Position numbers and translations under genes: made by a program. This document shows, one piece after another, positions 49,266-56,244 of a DNA stretch of 64,000 nucleotides; the first letter of the stretch is position 1, and each line of letters begins with the position of its first letter. The notes under the pieces are model-generated. The model made no database searches. It was given only the letters and a program-made list of their open reading frames with translations, and was not told where the DNA came from. The DNA is from Betaproteobacteria bacterium. GTDB taxonomy: Bacteria > Pseudomonadota > Gammaproteobacteria > Burkholderiales > Casimicrobiaceae. The stretch covers positions 248,001 to 312,000 of the forward strand of contig JADKKQ010000004.1 of assembly GCA_016720425.1 (NCBI GenBank). The letters are read 5' to 3'.

Positions 49266-49895
49266 ATGACGACGCGACGCACGACCGAGGCACCGAATCC
49301 GCGACCGGCCAGGCGCCGCGGCCGCGCGGCGGGCGGCGTGCTGGTCGGGATCTTCATCGGCCTCGTGCTCGGGCTGGCGCTGGCGGCCGGCGTCGCCTAC
49401 TACTTCATGCGGGCGCCGAGCCCCTACCAGGCGCCGACCGCGGCGCCGGCGCGGGAGCCGGCACGCGAGCCCGCCAAGGTCGGCAAGAGCGAGCCGCCGG
49501 CCGGCGAGAAGCCGCGCTTCGACTTCTATCGCATCCTGCCCGGGGGCGAGGAGCCGAAGCAGCAGCCGAAAGCGGCCGAGAAGACGCCCGACAAGGCGGC
49601 GCCCGATCGCGCGACCGTCGAGCGCGCGACGCCCGAAGTTGCCGCCAAGGCCGCCAAGCCGGCCGATCGGTTCTGGCTGCAGGCGGGCTCGTTCGCCGCC
49701 GAAGCCGACGCGGAGAACCTGAAGGCGCAGCTCGCGCTGTCCGGCTGGGAGGCCGTGGTCCAGCCGGCGACGCTGCCGGACAAGGGGCTGCGCTACCGCG
49801 TGCGCGTCGGGCCGTACGACAACACCGACGAACTCAACCGCATCAAGGCCGAGCTCTCGCGCCGCGGCTTCGACGTGGCGGTGATCAAGTACTGA
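49266..49895 (+). CDS. SPOR domain-containing membrane protein
   Basis: Bitopic inner-membrane protein of 209 residues resembling FtsN-like proteins. The Arg-rich cytoplasmic start (RPARRRGRAAGG) leads to one membrane helix (about 26-47). Next come a Pro/Ala/Glu/Lys-rich periplasmic linker (about 50-125) and a C-terminal SPOR domain with FWLQAGSFAAEADAENLKAQLALSGWEAVVQ and YRVRVGPYDNTDELNRIKAELSRRGFDVAVI. SPOR domains bind septal peptidoglycan stripped of stem peptides, so a role near the division site is likely. A GTG at 49239 overlapping the argS stop is an alternative start. The argS-SPOR-dsbA order is usual in beta-proteobacteria. Confidence 0.88.
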   Translation: MTTRRTTEAPNPRPARRRGRAAGGVLVGIFIGLVLGLALAAGVAYYFMRAPSPYQAPTAAPAREPAREPAKVGKSEPPAGEKPRFDFYRILPGGEEPKQQPKAAEKTPDKAAPDRATVERATPEVAAKAAKPADRFWLQAGSFAAEADAENLKAQLALSGWEAVVQPATLPDKGLRYRVRVGPYDNTDELNRIKAELSRRGFDVAVIKY

Positions 49896-50021
49896 CGGCC
49901 GCGATGCGCCCGGGCGGCGGCGCGCCGCGGGAACTCCGGTCGGCGGCAACGGACCAATAGGCGTTATGGCACTTCCCGGTCGAACGACCGCCCACCTCCC
50001 CACTCCAGGAGCACCTCCCCC

Positions 50022-50687
50022 ATGTCATCCGTTCGCAGGATTTACCGCCTCCTGGTGCCGCTCGCCCTGTCGCTCACCGCCGCGCTGCCGCTGGCGGCGG
50101 CCGCGCAGGCACCGGCGCTGCAGGAAGGCACGCACTACCAGCGCCTCAAGACCCCGCAGCCGGTCGACAGCGGCGACAAGATCGAGGTCCTCGAGTTCTT
50201 CAGCTACGGCTGCCCGCACTGCGCCGATCTCGATCCGGTGCTGGTGGGCTGGCAGAAGGCGCTGCCGGCCGACGTGCAGTTCCGGCGCGTGCCGGTGGGA
50301 TTCGGCCGCGAAGCCTGGGACAACCTCGGCAAGGCCTACTACACGCTCGAGGCGCTGGGCGTCGAAGCCCGCCTCACGCCCGAGATGTTCACCGCCATCC
50401 ATCGCGGCCAGACGAACCTCGCGTCGCCGAAGACCTTCTTCGACTGGGCTGCCGGCAAGGGGCTCGAGCGCAAGAAGGTCGAGGACATGTTCAACTCCTT
50501 CGCCATCGCCGGCAAGATGAACAAGGCGAACCAGGTCGCCAAGGCCTATTCGGTCCAGGGGGTGCCGCTGGTCATCGTCGACGGCAAGTTCTCGACGGCG
50601 TCCGACAAGGTGGGCGCGCACGCCAACATGCCTTCCGCCATCAACGCGCTGATCGCCAAGGCGAAGACCGAGCGCAGCAAGAAGTAG
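50022..50687 (+). CDS. dsbA: Thiol:disulfide interchange protein DsbA
   Basis: Periplasmic oxidase that introduces disulfide bonds into exported proteins; 221 residues. A signal peptide (about residues 1-28, ending AAAAQA) precedes the thioredoxin fold. The active site is FFSYGCPHCADLDP (CPHC, about residues 64-67), and the cis-Pro loop is VQGVPLVIVDGKF (about 178-190). The helical insertion lies between. It would oxidise substrates including the secreted protease, pilus and envelope proteins nearby; the partner DsbB is not in this window. An 126-base gap precedes it, with CAGGAG close upstream of the start. Confidence 0.93.
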   Translation: MSSVRRIYRLLVPLALSLTAALPLAAAAQAPALQEGTHYQRLKTPQPVDSGDKIEVLEFFSYGCPHCADLDPVLVGWQKALPADVQFRRVPVGFGREAWDNLGKAYYTLEALGVEARLTPEMFTAIHRGQTNLASPKTFFDWAAGKGLERKKVEDMFNSFAIAGKMNKANQVAKAYSVQGVPLVIVDGKFSTASDKVGAHANMPSAINALIAKAKTERSKK

Positions 50688-50739
50688 CCGCGCGCCGCTT
50701 CGCGCGCTGGCGCGGACGCCCCGGCTGGAGATCTCCGCC

Positions 50740-51516
50740 ATCGATCGCGTTCGCAACGTCTTCATCACCGGCGCCGGCAGCGGCATCGGCGCGGCACTGG
50801 CGAAGCGCTACGCAGCAACGGGGGCCAACGTCGGCCTGTTCGCGCGCCGGCAGTCGGCGCTCGACGCCGTGGCCGCGACGCTGCCCGATCCCGCGCGGGT
50901 CGCCACCTGGGCCGGAGACGTCGGCGACGCCGCGGCGCTCGCGGCCGCGATCGCGGCGTTTCGCGACCGCTTCGGCGTGCCCGACGTCGTCGTCGCCAAC
51001 GCGGGCGTGTCGCGCGGAACGCTGACCGAATTCGCCGAGGACGCCGCGGCCTTCCGTGCGATCCTCGAGACCAACGTGCTGGGCATGGTGCACACCTTCC
51101 AGCCCTGCATCGCGCCGATGCGCGAGGCGCGCCGCGGCGTGCTCGTCGGCATCGCCAGCGTCGCCGGGTTTCGCGGCCTGCCGGGTGCCGGCGCGTACTC
51201 GGCCTCGAAGGCGGCGGCGATCAGCTACCTCGAGAGCCTGCGCGTCGAGCTCGCGGGCACCGGCGTCGCGGTGGTGACGATCTGCCCCGGCTACGTGGCG
51301 ACGCCGATGACTGCCGGCAATCCCTACCGGATGCCGTTCCTGATCGATGCCGACGCGGGGGCGCGGCTGATCGAGCGCGCCATCCTGCGCCGGCGGCGCT
51401 TCTACGTCTTCCCCTGGCCGATGGCCGTGGTGGGGGCGCTGCTGCGCCGCCTGCCGCGGCCGCTCTACGACCGGCTGTTTCGCAACGCGCCGCGCAAGCC
51501 GCGTCACCGCGGATGA
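50740..51516 (+). CDS. Short-chain dehydrogenase/reductase with non-canonical start
   Basis: Rossmann-fold oxidoreductase, 258 residues if read from ATC at 50740. It has NVFITGAGSGIGAALAKRYA (cofactor glycine motif), VVVANAGVSRGTL (NAG motif) and GIASVAGFRGLPGAGAYSASKAAAISY (Ser, Tyr and Lys of the active site). VVTICPGYVATPM follows, and the C-terminus is basic. No ATG, GTG or TTG exists in frame between the dsbA stop and the glycine motif. GGAG at 50727-50730 sits nine bases before ATC 50740, whose IDRVRNVF would match a typical MDRVRNVF start. The next GTG (50869) would remove the cofactor site. The substrate is unknown; the gene commonly follows dsbA. Confidence 0.8.
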   Translation: MDRVRNVFITGAGSGIGAALAKRYAATGANVGLFARRQSALDAVAATLPDPARVATWAGDVGDAAALAAAIAAFRDRFGVPDVVVANAGVSRGTLTEFAEDAAAFRAILETNVLGMVHTFQPCIAPMREARRGVLVGIASVAGFRGLPGAGAYSASKAAAISYLESLRVELAGTGVAVVTICPGYVATPMTAGNPYRMPFLIDADAGARLIERAILRRRRFYVFPWPMAVVGALLRRLPRPLYDRLFRNAPRKPRHRG

Positions 51517-51558
51517 CCGCCGCCGCGGCGTTGCCCGCAGGGGCGGGGGCCAAAGCAC

Positions 51559-51580
51559 AGGGCCGCCCGGAGGCGGCCCT
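51559..51580. terminator. GC hairpin between SDR and autotransporter genes
   Basis: Arms AGGGCCGCC / GGCGGCCCT with a 4-base loop, located between the convergent SDR stop (51516) and autotransporter stop (51608). No T-tract is present on either side, so this is a weak call. Confidence 0.4.
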
Positions 51581-51607
51581 GCGCGCAACGAACTCCGGCG
51601 ACGCCGG

Positions 51608-53425
51608 TTACATCGGGATGCGCACGCCGACGGTGATGGCGTAGCTGTCGCCGTCGTCCTTGGCCGCGGTGCCCGAGCCGGTGATGTAGCCGGTGACCTT
51701 GCCGAAATCGGCGGCGGCACCGAGGCTGAACTGCATCCAGTTGTCGTCCGGCCGGTAGACGGGAACGCTGAACCTGCCGCCCATGCCGTAGACGCCGGCG
51801 GTGACGCTGCGCTCGTCGTCTTCCATTTCGAATTCCCAGGCGAGCCTGGCGTACGGGCGGATGTTCGCGTACCGGCCCGAGGCCTGCCAGCCCAGGGAGA
51901 GGATCGACGACCGGCGCTCCTGCTGGTCGAAGCCCATCGTGGTGCTGGCCGCGCCCTGCTCCTGGTAGGCGCGGACGACGTTGCGCTGGTAGGTGTACCT
52001 GGCGGTGGGGCCGTGCAGCCACTCGTCGTAGGTGAACCAGTAGCCGCCCAAGAGGCGCCCGGCCACCGTGTAGCCGCGGGTGCTGCCGGTCTCGGTGCGC
52101 GATGCCGTGCCCAGCGTGATGTCGCGGTGGACGTCGTCGTAGTCGAGGTCGCCGCCGCCGATGGTGGCGCCCGCGTACCACGGACCCATCCCGTAGCCGA
52201 CGTAGACGGTCGCCGTCGTCTGCATCAGGTCGTAGCCGCCGCCGCCGAAGTCGCCCTTGTTGTCGGTGAAGCCCGCGGAAGCGCCGGCGAGCAGGTGCTC
52301 GGACAGCTTGATGTCGCCGCCGACCACGAGGGTGTTGAGCGTCGCGTCGCCCGAGCGGAAGCCGCTGTCCAGGTCCGGATTCGAGTAGTCGTACGCGGCC
52401 CAGGCCTCGAACTTGCCGGGGGTCCGCAGCGCGTTGGTGCCGGACAGCATCCGGCCGTCGAGCGCGCGCCAGTTCGCCTGCTCGGCGGCGAGCGGCGCCT
52501 CGGCGAGCACGCCGACCTGCTGCGGCGCGACGACGATCGATGCGGCGTATTGCGCGAGGACGGCATGCGCCGCGGTGGTCGGATGCACGCCGTCGGCGAA
52601 CACGTAGTTCTGGGCTGCGTTGGGCGCGACGAAGTTGGCCTGCGTGCAGACCAGCGACGGCGTGGTGCCGCAGGCTTGCGCGGTCGAGTTCACGAAACCG
52701 TAGGCGGTGGGATTGGCGACGATCTCGTTCAACAGCCCTTGCGCGTTGACGCGGATGGTCGGGATGTCGGTGGCGTTGAGCGCCGCGAAGAGCGTGCTGT
52801 TGAACAGGCCTGCCAGCGCGGAGACCGAACCCGCGACCGGCGTCCCGGCGAAGGCGGGCGTCTTGCCCGGGTCGGGGATGTTGCCGACCAGGATGTACTG
52901 CGCGCCGGCAGCGCGCAGCACGCCCACCTGCTGCGCGAGCTGGGTGGCTGCGGTCGCGAGGTTGGCCTGCGCCTGCGCGGCGGTGATGGCGCCCGACTGC
53001 ACGTCGCTCAGTTGCACGAACAGGTCGTTGGCGCCCGCCCAGACCGAGTAGATGGCGTTACTATCCAGCGGTCCCTTGGCGAGCAGCTGCTGGATCTGCG
53101 TGGCGACCGGAACTGCGGCCCCGGTAGGTGCCGTGGCGGGATAGCCCGGCGACAGGGTGACCCGTGCGCCGCCGTAGGCATAGTCGTTGCCACCCTGGTT
53201 TGCCGGGCTGGCCGAAAAACCGAAGCTCTGCGCGAACGGCTGCGCCCAGACCGGGCCGGGGTTGGTCGTGAACATGCCGGTGCCGGGCGGCAGCACCGGT
53301 TTGTACGACCCCATGTCGGTCAAGCTGTCGCCGAAGAAGTACACGTTGCTGAACTGCGCCATCGCCGGCGCGGCCAGGCCCAGTGCCAGCGCCGTCGCGA
53401 GCGCGGTGCGGGTGAAGATCCTCAT
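51608..53425 (-). CDS. GDSL-type lipase/esterase autotransporter (EstA-like)
   Basis: Type Va secreted, surface-displayed esterase of 605 residues. The signal MRIFTRTALATALALGLAAPAMA precedes the GDSL hydrolase passenger (about 24-330). Block I is VYFFGDSLTDMGSY (nucleophilic Ser about 35), block III is SVWAGANDLFVQL (Asn), and block V is VFADGVHPTTAAH (Asp and His about 305-308). The remainder (about 345-605) is a beta-barrel with alternating hydrophobic strands, GYGMGPWYAGATIGGGDLDY and FDQQERRSSILSLGWQAS. The final residues VGVRIPM end in Met rather than the usual Phe/Trp. Start ATG 53425 is preceded by GGAG. In Pseudomonas, EstA affects rhamnolipid production and motility; a rhamnose operon lies 33 kb away. 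Confidence 0.9.
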   Translation of the reverse strand: MRIFTRTALATALALGLAAPAMAQFSNVYFFGDSLTDMGSYKPVLPPGTGMFTTNPGPVWAQPFAQSFGFSASPANQGGNDYAYGGARVTLSPGYPATAPTGAAVPVATQIQQLLAKGPLDSNAIYSVWAGANDLFVQLSDVQSGAITAAQAQANLATAATQLAQQVGVLRAAGAQYILVGNIPDPGKTPAFAGTPVAGSVSALAGLFNSTLFAALNATDIPTIRVNAQGLLNEIVANPTAYGFVNSTAQACGTTPSLVCTQANFVAPNAAQNYVFADGVHPTTAAHAVLAQYAASIVVAPQQVGVLAEAPLAAEQANWRALDGRMLSGTNALRTPGKFEAWAAYDYSNPDLDSGFRSGDATLNTLVVGGDIKLSEHLLAGASAGFTDNKGDFGGGGYDLMQTTATVYVGYGMGPWYAGATIGGGDLDYDDVHRDITLGTASRTETGSTRGYTVAGRLLGGYWFTYDEWLHGPTARYTYQRNVVRAYQEQGAASTTMGFDQQERRSSILSLGWQASGRYANIRPYARLAWEFEMEDDERSVTAGVYGMGGRFSVPVYRPDDNWMQFSLGAAADFGKVTGYITGSGTAAKDDGDSYAITVGVRIPM

Positions 53426-53490
53426 GAGTCCAATCTCCTCGGATGCGGAAGTGTGTCGGGGGAACGGGCGAAGCGGAACGTCCGCCGGGG

Positions 53491-53508
53491 ATTCTAATCC
53501 AATTGGAT
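53491..53508 (-). promoter_or_regulatory. Candidate -10 and adjoining palindrome upstream of the autotransporter
   Basis: Minus-strand TAGAAT (53496-53491, five of six) immediately abuts a perfect 12-base palindrome ATCCAATTGGAT (53497-53508). The palindrome is AT-rich in a GC-rich genome and sits in the divergent gap, so it is a plausible operator. Confidence 0.35.
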
Positions 53509-53606
53509 GTGGCCGCGGTTGCCTGAAGCGTCGACAGGGGTCAACGGCCCGGCGCCTTCGCCCGTTCTGGTCGCAACGGTCGGAATCCGCAACCCAGGAG
53601 GTGCCC

Positions 53607-55676
53607 ATGTGGCGAGGCAAGCGCGAACCAAGCAGGGGCTGGAGCCTCGCGGTCGGTGTGCTGTTCGCGGGCCTGGCGCTGTTTGCCGTCGGCGCGATCG
53701 CGGCCGACGACGACGAGCTGCCGGGGCGCGTGGGCCGCGTCGCCGACTTCGCCGGCGAGTTGTTCCTGTCGCCGCAGGATCGGCCCGCCGACTGGTCGCC
53801 GGTCGGGCTCAATTATCCGGTCACCTCCGGCGACAACCTCTGGGTCTCCGGTGACGGCCGCGCCGAGATCGACTACGGCGGCGGGCAGTTCCGTCTCGCC
53901 GGCGACACCAACCTGCACGTGTCGCGCCTCGACGATCGGCAGCTGGCGCTGTTCGTCGCCCAGGGCCGGCTGATCGTCCGCCTGCGCTTTCTCGATCGCG
54001 GCGAGATCGCGACCGTCGATGCGCCGAACACCCAGATCCAGCTGACGCGGCCGGGCCTCTACCGGGTCGAGGTCGGCGCCGATCGCGGCACGACGACGGT
54101 GGTCGTCCGCGAAGGCGAAGCGATCGTCGCCATCGTCGGCGGCGCCCAGCAGGTCCTGCCCGGGCAGACGGCCAGCCTGACGGGCGCGGAACCGGCGTAT
54201 GCCGAGGTGCACAGCGGGATCGGGATCGACGGCTTCGACGCCTGGAGCGCCGACCGCGACCGCCGCTACGAGCGCAGCCACGCGGGCAGCTACGTTTCGC
54301 GGCAGATGGTCGGCTGGGCCGATCTCGACGAATACGGCACCTGGGACACGCACCCAACCTACGGTGCGGTCTGGTACCCGACGTCGGTCGCCGTCGGCTG
54401 GGCCCCGTATCGCTACGGCCGCTGGACCTACGCCGGCAGCTGGGGCTGGACCTGGGTCGACGACGCGCCCTGGGGCTATGCGCCGTCGCACTACGGTCGC
54501 TGGGCGTGGATCGGCAGTCGCTGGGGCTGGTGTCCCGGCACCTACGTCGCGCGCCCGGTCTGGGCCCCCGCCCTGGTCGGCTGGTACGGCGGCTCCGGGT
54601 GGTCGGTGTCCGTCAACGCCGGCGCACCGGTCTACGGCTGGGTGCCGCTCGGCTGGGGCGACCCCTACGTGCCGTGGTGGGGCCGCGGCGGCTGCGGCCA
54701 GCGCTGCTGGACGCACTACAACCGTCCGTACGCGGTGCCCTACGTGGCCAACCGCGCCGAGCGCCCGCACGCGCCGCCGACCGTCTACGCGAACAGCCGG
54801 GTGCCCGGCGCGATCACCGCGGTCGCCGGCTCGACGATGGCCGGCCGCCGGCCGGTCGCGCCCAACGTCATCGCGCTGCCGGCGGGCGCGGCGCACGCGC
54901 CGGTGATGGGCAGTGCGCCGGCGCTGAAGCCGCTGCGCATCCCCGAAACGCGGCTGAACGCCCAGGCTCCGACGCCGGCGTCGACGTTCTATCCGAGCGC
55001 GAAGCCGCGGCTCGCCATCACCCCACCGACGGGCGCTCCCGCCCGGGCCGACGCTCCGGCAGCGCGTCCGGCGTTCGATCGCGCGCCGGTCTCGGTGCGG
55101 CCGGCGCCGGTGACCCCGGCGGCGACGCCCGGCACCGCGACGCCTCCGACGACGATCCGGCCGCCGACCGTCGGCGACCGGGCCGGGCGCGCGCCGGCAG
55201 CGGTGGCACCGCCGGGACGCAGCGGAACGTCGTCACCGCTGACCGCGGTGCCTCCGGCGCGGGTCGAGGCGCCCGCGGCACCGGCGCGCGCACCGACGGC
55301 CGCGGCGCCGGCGGGACGCAGCGGATCGTGGCCACCCGCGACCGCGGTGCCCCCGGCGCGGGTCGAAGCGCCCGCGGCGCCCGCCCGTGCGCCGCAGTCC
55401 GGCGCCGTGCCCCGCACCTCCGGCGCGAGCTCCATCGCCTTGCCGCCGACGCCGATGCGCGTCGCGCCAACGCCCGGCGCGTCGGCGCCGCCGGCACCGG
55501 TGGCGGCTCCCGTCGCGCCCGCCCCCGGTCCGGCGCCGCGCGCCGCTCCGCAGCGGGAGAGTCGCGGCCCCGCGCCGGCGCACGCGGCGCCGGGCGGTGC
55601 GGCGGGCGAGAACCCGCGCGGCGGCCCGAGGAGCGCCGTCGAAGGCGCGGGTCAGGGATCGGCGCCCGGCCGCTGA
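53607..55676 (+). CDS. FecR/DUF6600-like exported protein with proline-rich tail
   Basis: Exported protein of 689 residues. Hydrophobic signal (about 13-33) ends near AIAADDD. A FecR-type beta domain follows (about 40-190; GRVGRVADFAGELFLSP, GDNLWVSGDGRAEIDYGGGQFRL, VEVGADRGTTTVVVREGEAIV). A Trp/Tyr/Gly-rich domain of the DUF6600 type comes next (about 215-385; YGTWDTHPTYGAVWYP, WGWTWVDDAPWGYAPSHYGRW). The C-terminal 300 residues are a low-complexity Pro/Ala/Arg tail with two 33-residue repeats. CAGGAGG at 53595-53601 is a strong ribosome site, giving confidence in ATG 53607. The function is unknown; it may be an envelope or surface structural protein. Confidence 0.82.
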   Translation: MWRGKREPSRGWSLAVGVLFAGLALFAVGAIAADDDELPGRVGRVADFAGELFLSPQDRPADWSPVGLNYPVTSGDNLWVSGDGRAEIDYGGGQFRLAGDTNLHVSRLDDRQLALFVAQGRLIVRLRFLDRGEIATVDAPNTQIQLTRPGLYRVEVGADRGTTTVVVREGEAIVAIVGGAQQVLPGQTASLTGAEPAYAEVHSGIGIDGFDAWSADRDRRYERSHAGSYVSRQMVGWADLDEYGTWDTHPTYGAVWYPTSVAVGWAPYRYGRWTYAGSWGWTWVDDAPWGYAPSHYGRWAWIGSRWGWCPGTYVARPVWAPALVGWYGGSGWSVSVNAGAPVYGWVPLGWGDPYVPWWGRGGCGQRCWTHYNRPYAVPYVANRAERPHAPPTVYANSRVPGAITAVAGSTMAGRRPVAPNVIALPAGAAHAPVMGSAPALKPLRIPETRLNAQAPTPASTFYPSAKPRLAITPPTGAPARADAPAARPAFDRAPVSVRPAPVTPAATPGTATPPTTIRPPTVGDRAGRAPAAVAPPGRSGTSSPLTAVPPARVEAPAAPARAPTAAAPAGRSGSWPPATAVPPARVEAPAAPARAPQSGAVPRTSGASSIALPPTPMRVAPTPGASAPPAPVAAPVAPAPGPAPRAAPQRESRGPAPAHAAPGGAAGENPRGGPRSAVEGAGQGSAPGR
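55214..55411 (+). repeat. 99-base tandem repeat within the proline-rich tail
   Basis: Two consecutive 99-base units (55214-55312, 55313-55411) encode 33-residue repeats sharing TAVPPARVEAPAAPARAP. Units differ mostly at the start and end. The period is a multiple of three, so unit gain or loss would keep the frame. Confidence 0.75.
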
Positions 55677-55698
55677 CGTCCGGGCCGGCGTCACCCCG

Positions 55699-55731
55699 AA
55701 AAAAAACGCCGGGCTTCCCCGGCGTTTTTTT
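55699..55731. terminator. Bidirectional Rho-independent terminator
   Basis: Arms ACGCCGGG / CCCGGCGT flanked by an A-tract (55699-55706) and a T-tract (55725-55731), so both strands read hairpin plus T-run. It lies 22 bases after the FecR-like gene and 25 bases before the end of the convergent glycine-zipper gene, and should terminate both. Confidence 0.88.
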
Positions 55732-55756
55732 GGCGGCGACGCGGTTGCGGCGAGCG

Positions 55757-56188
55757 TCAGTTGGCGACCAGCGCGAGGCGCTTGCCGCCGTCGACCAGCT
55801 TCACCCGCTCGCCCTCCTTGACGGTCGGCTGGGCGCTGTAGGTGAACGAGCGCGTCTGGCCGCCGTCCATCTTGATCGTCACCGACCAGTAGGACTTCTT
55901 CTTGGCGCTCTTCTCGATCTGGTGGCCGGCGTAGGCGCCGCCCCCGGCGCCGGCGATCGTCGCCAGCGTCTTGCCGGTGCCGCCGCCGATCTGGTGCCCG
56001 AGGACGCCGCCGACGACGCCGCCGGCCACGGCGCCGAGACCGCTGCCCTCGCCCTTTTCCTCGACGTAGCGGACGCTCTGCACGACGCCGCAGTCGGTGC
56101 ACTTCGCCTGCGCGAACGCGCCTCCGGACAGCAGCGTGGCGGCGAACGCGAGGCCGAGGCCGAGACGGTTCAGGAACGATCGCTGCAT
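55757..56188 (-). CDS. Glycine-zipper 2TM-domain envelope protein
   Basis: Small exported protein of 143 residues. It has a signal MQRSFLNRLGLGLAFAATLLSGGAFA and KCTDCGVVQSVRYVEEKGEG. The glycine-zipper segment GLGAVAGGVVGGVLGHQIGGGTGKTLATIAGAGGGAYAGHQIEK (about residues 52-95) is typical of the SlyB/17-kDa antigen (2TM) family. A C-terminal beta domain carries YWSVTIKMDGGQTRSFTYSAQPTVKEGERVKLVDG. The family is outer-membrane associated and often a lipoprotein, but here no lipobox Cys follows the signal directly; the mature start AKCTDC leaves that open. It is downstream of phaC on the same strand with a 57-base gap. Confidence 0.82.
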   Translation of the reverse strand: MQRSFLNRLGLGLAFAATLLSGGAFAQAKCTDCGVVQSVRYVEEKGEGSGLGAVAGGVVGGVLGHQIGGGTGKTLATIAGAGGGAYAGHQIEKSAKKKSYWSVTIKMDGGQTRSFTYSAQPTVKEGERVKLVDGGKRLALVAN

Positions 56189-56244
56189 GGAGGCCCTTCG
56201 TGGTGGGTTCGAACGCTGTTTCGGGTGTCGGCGCCGCCTGCGGA

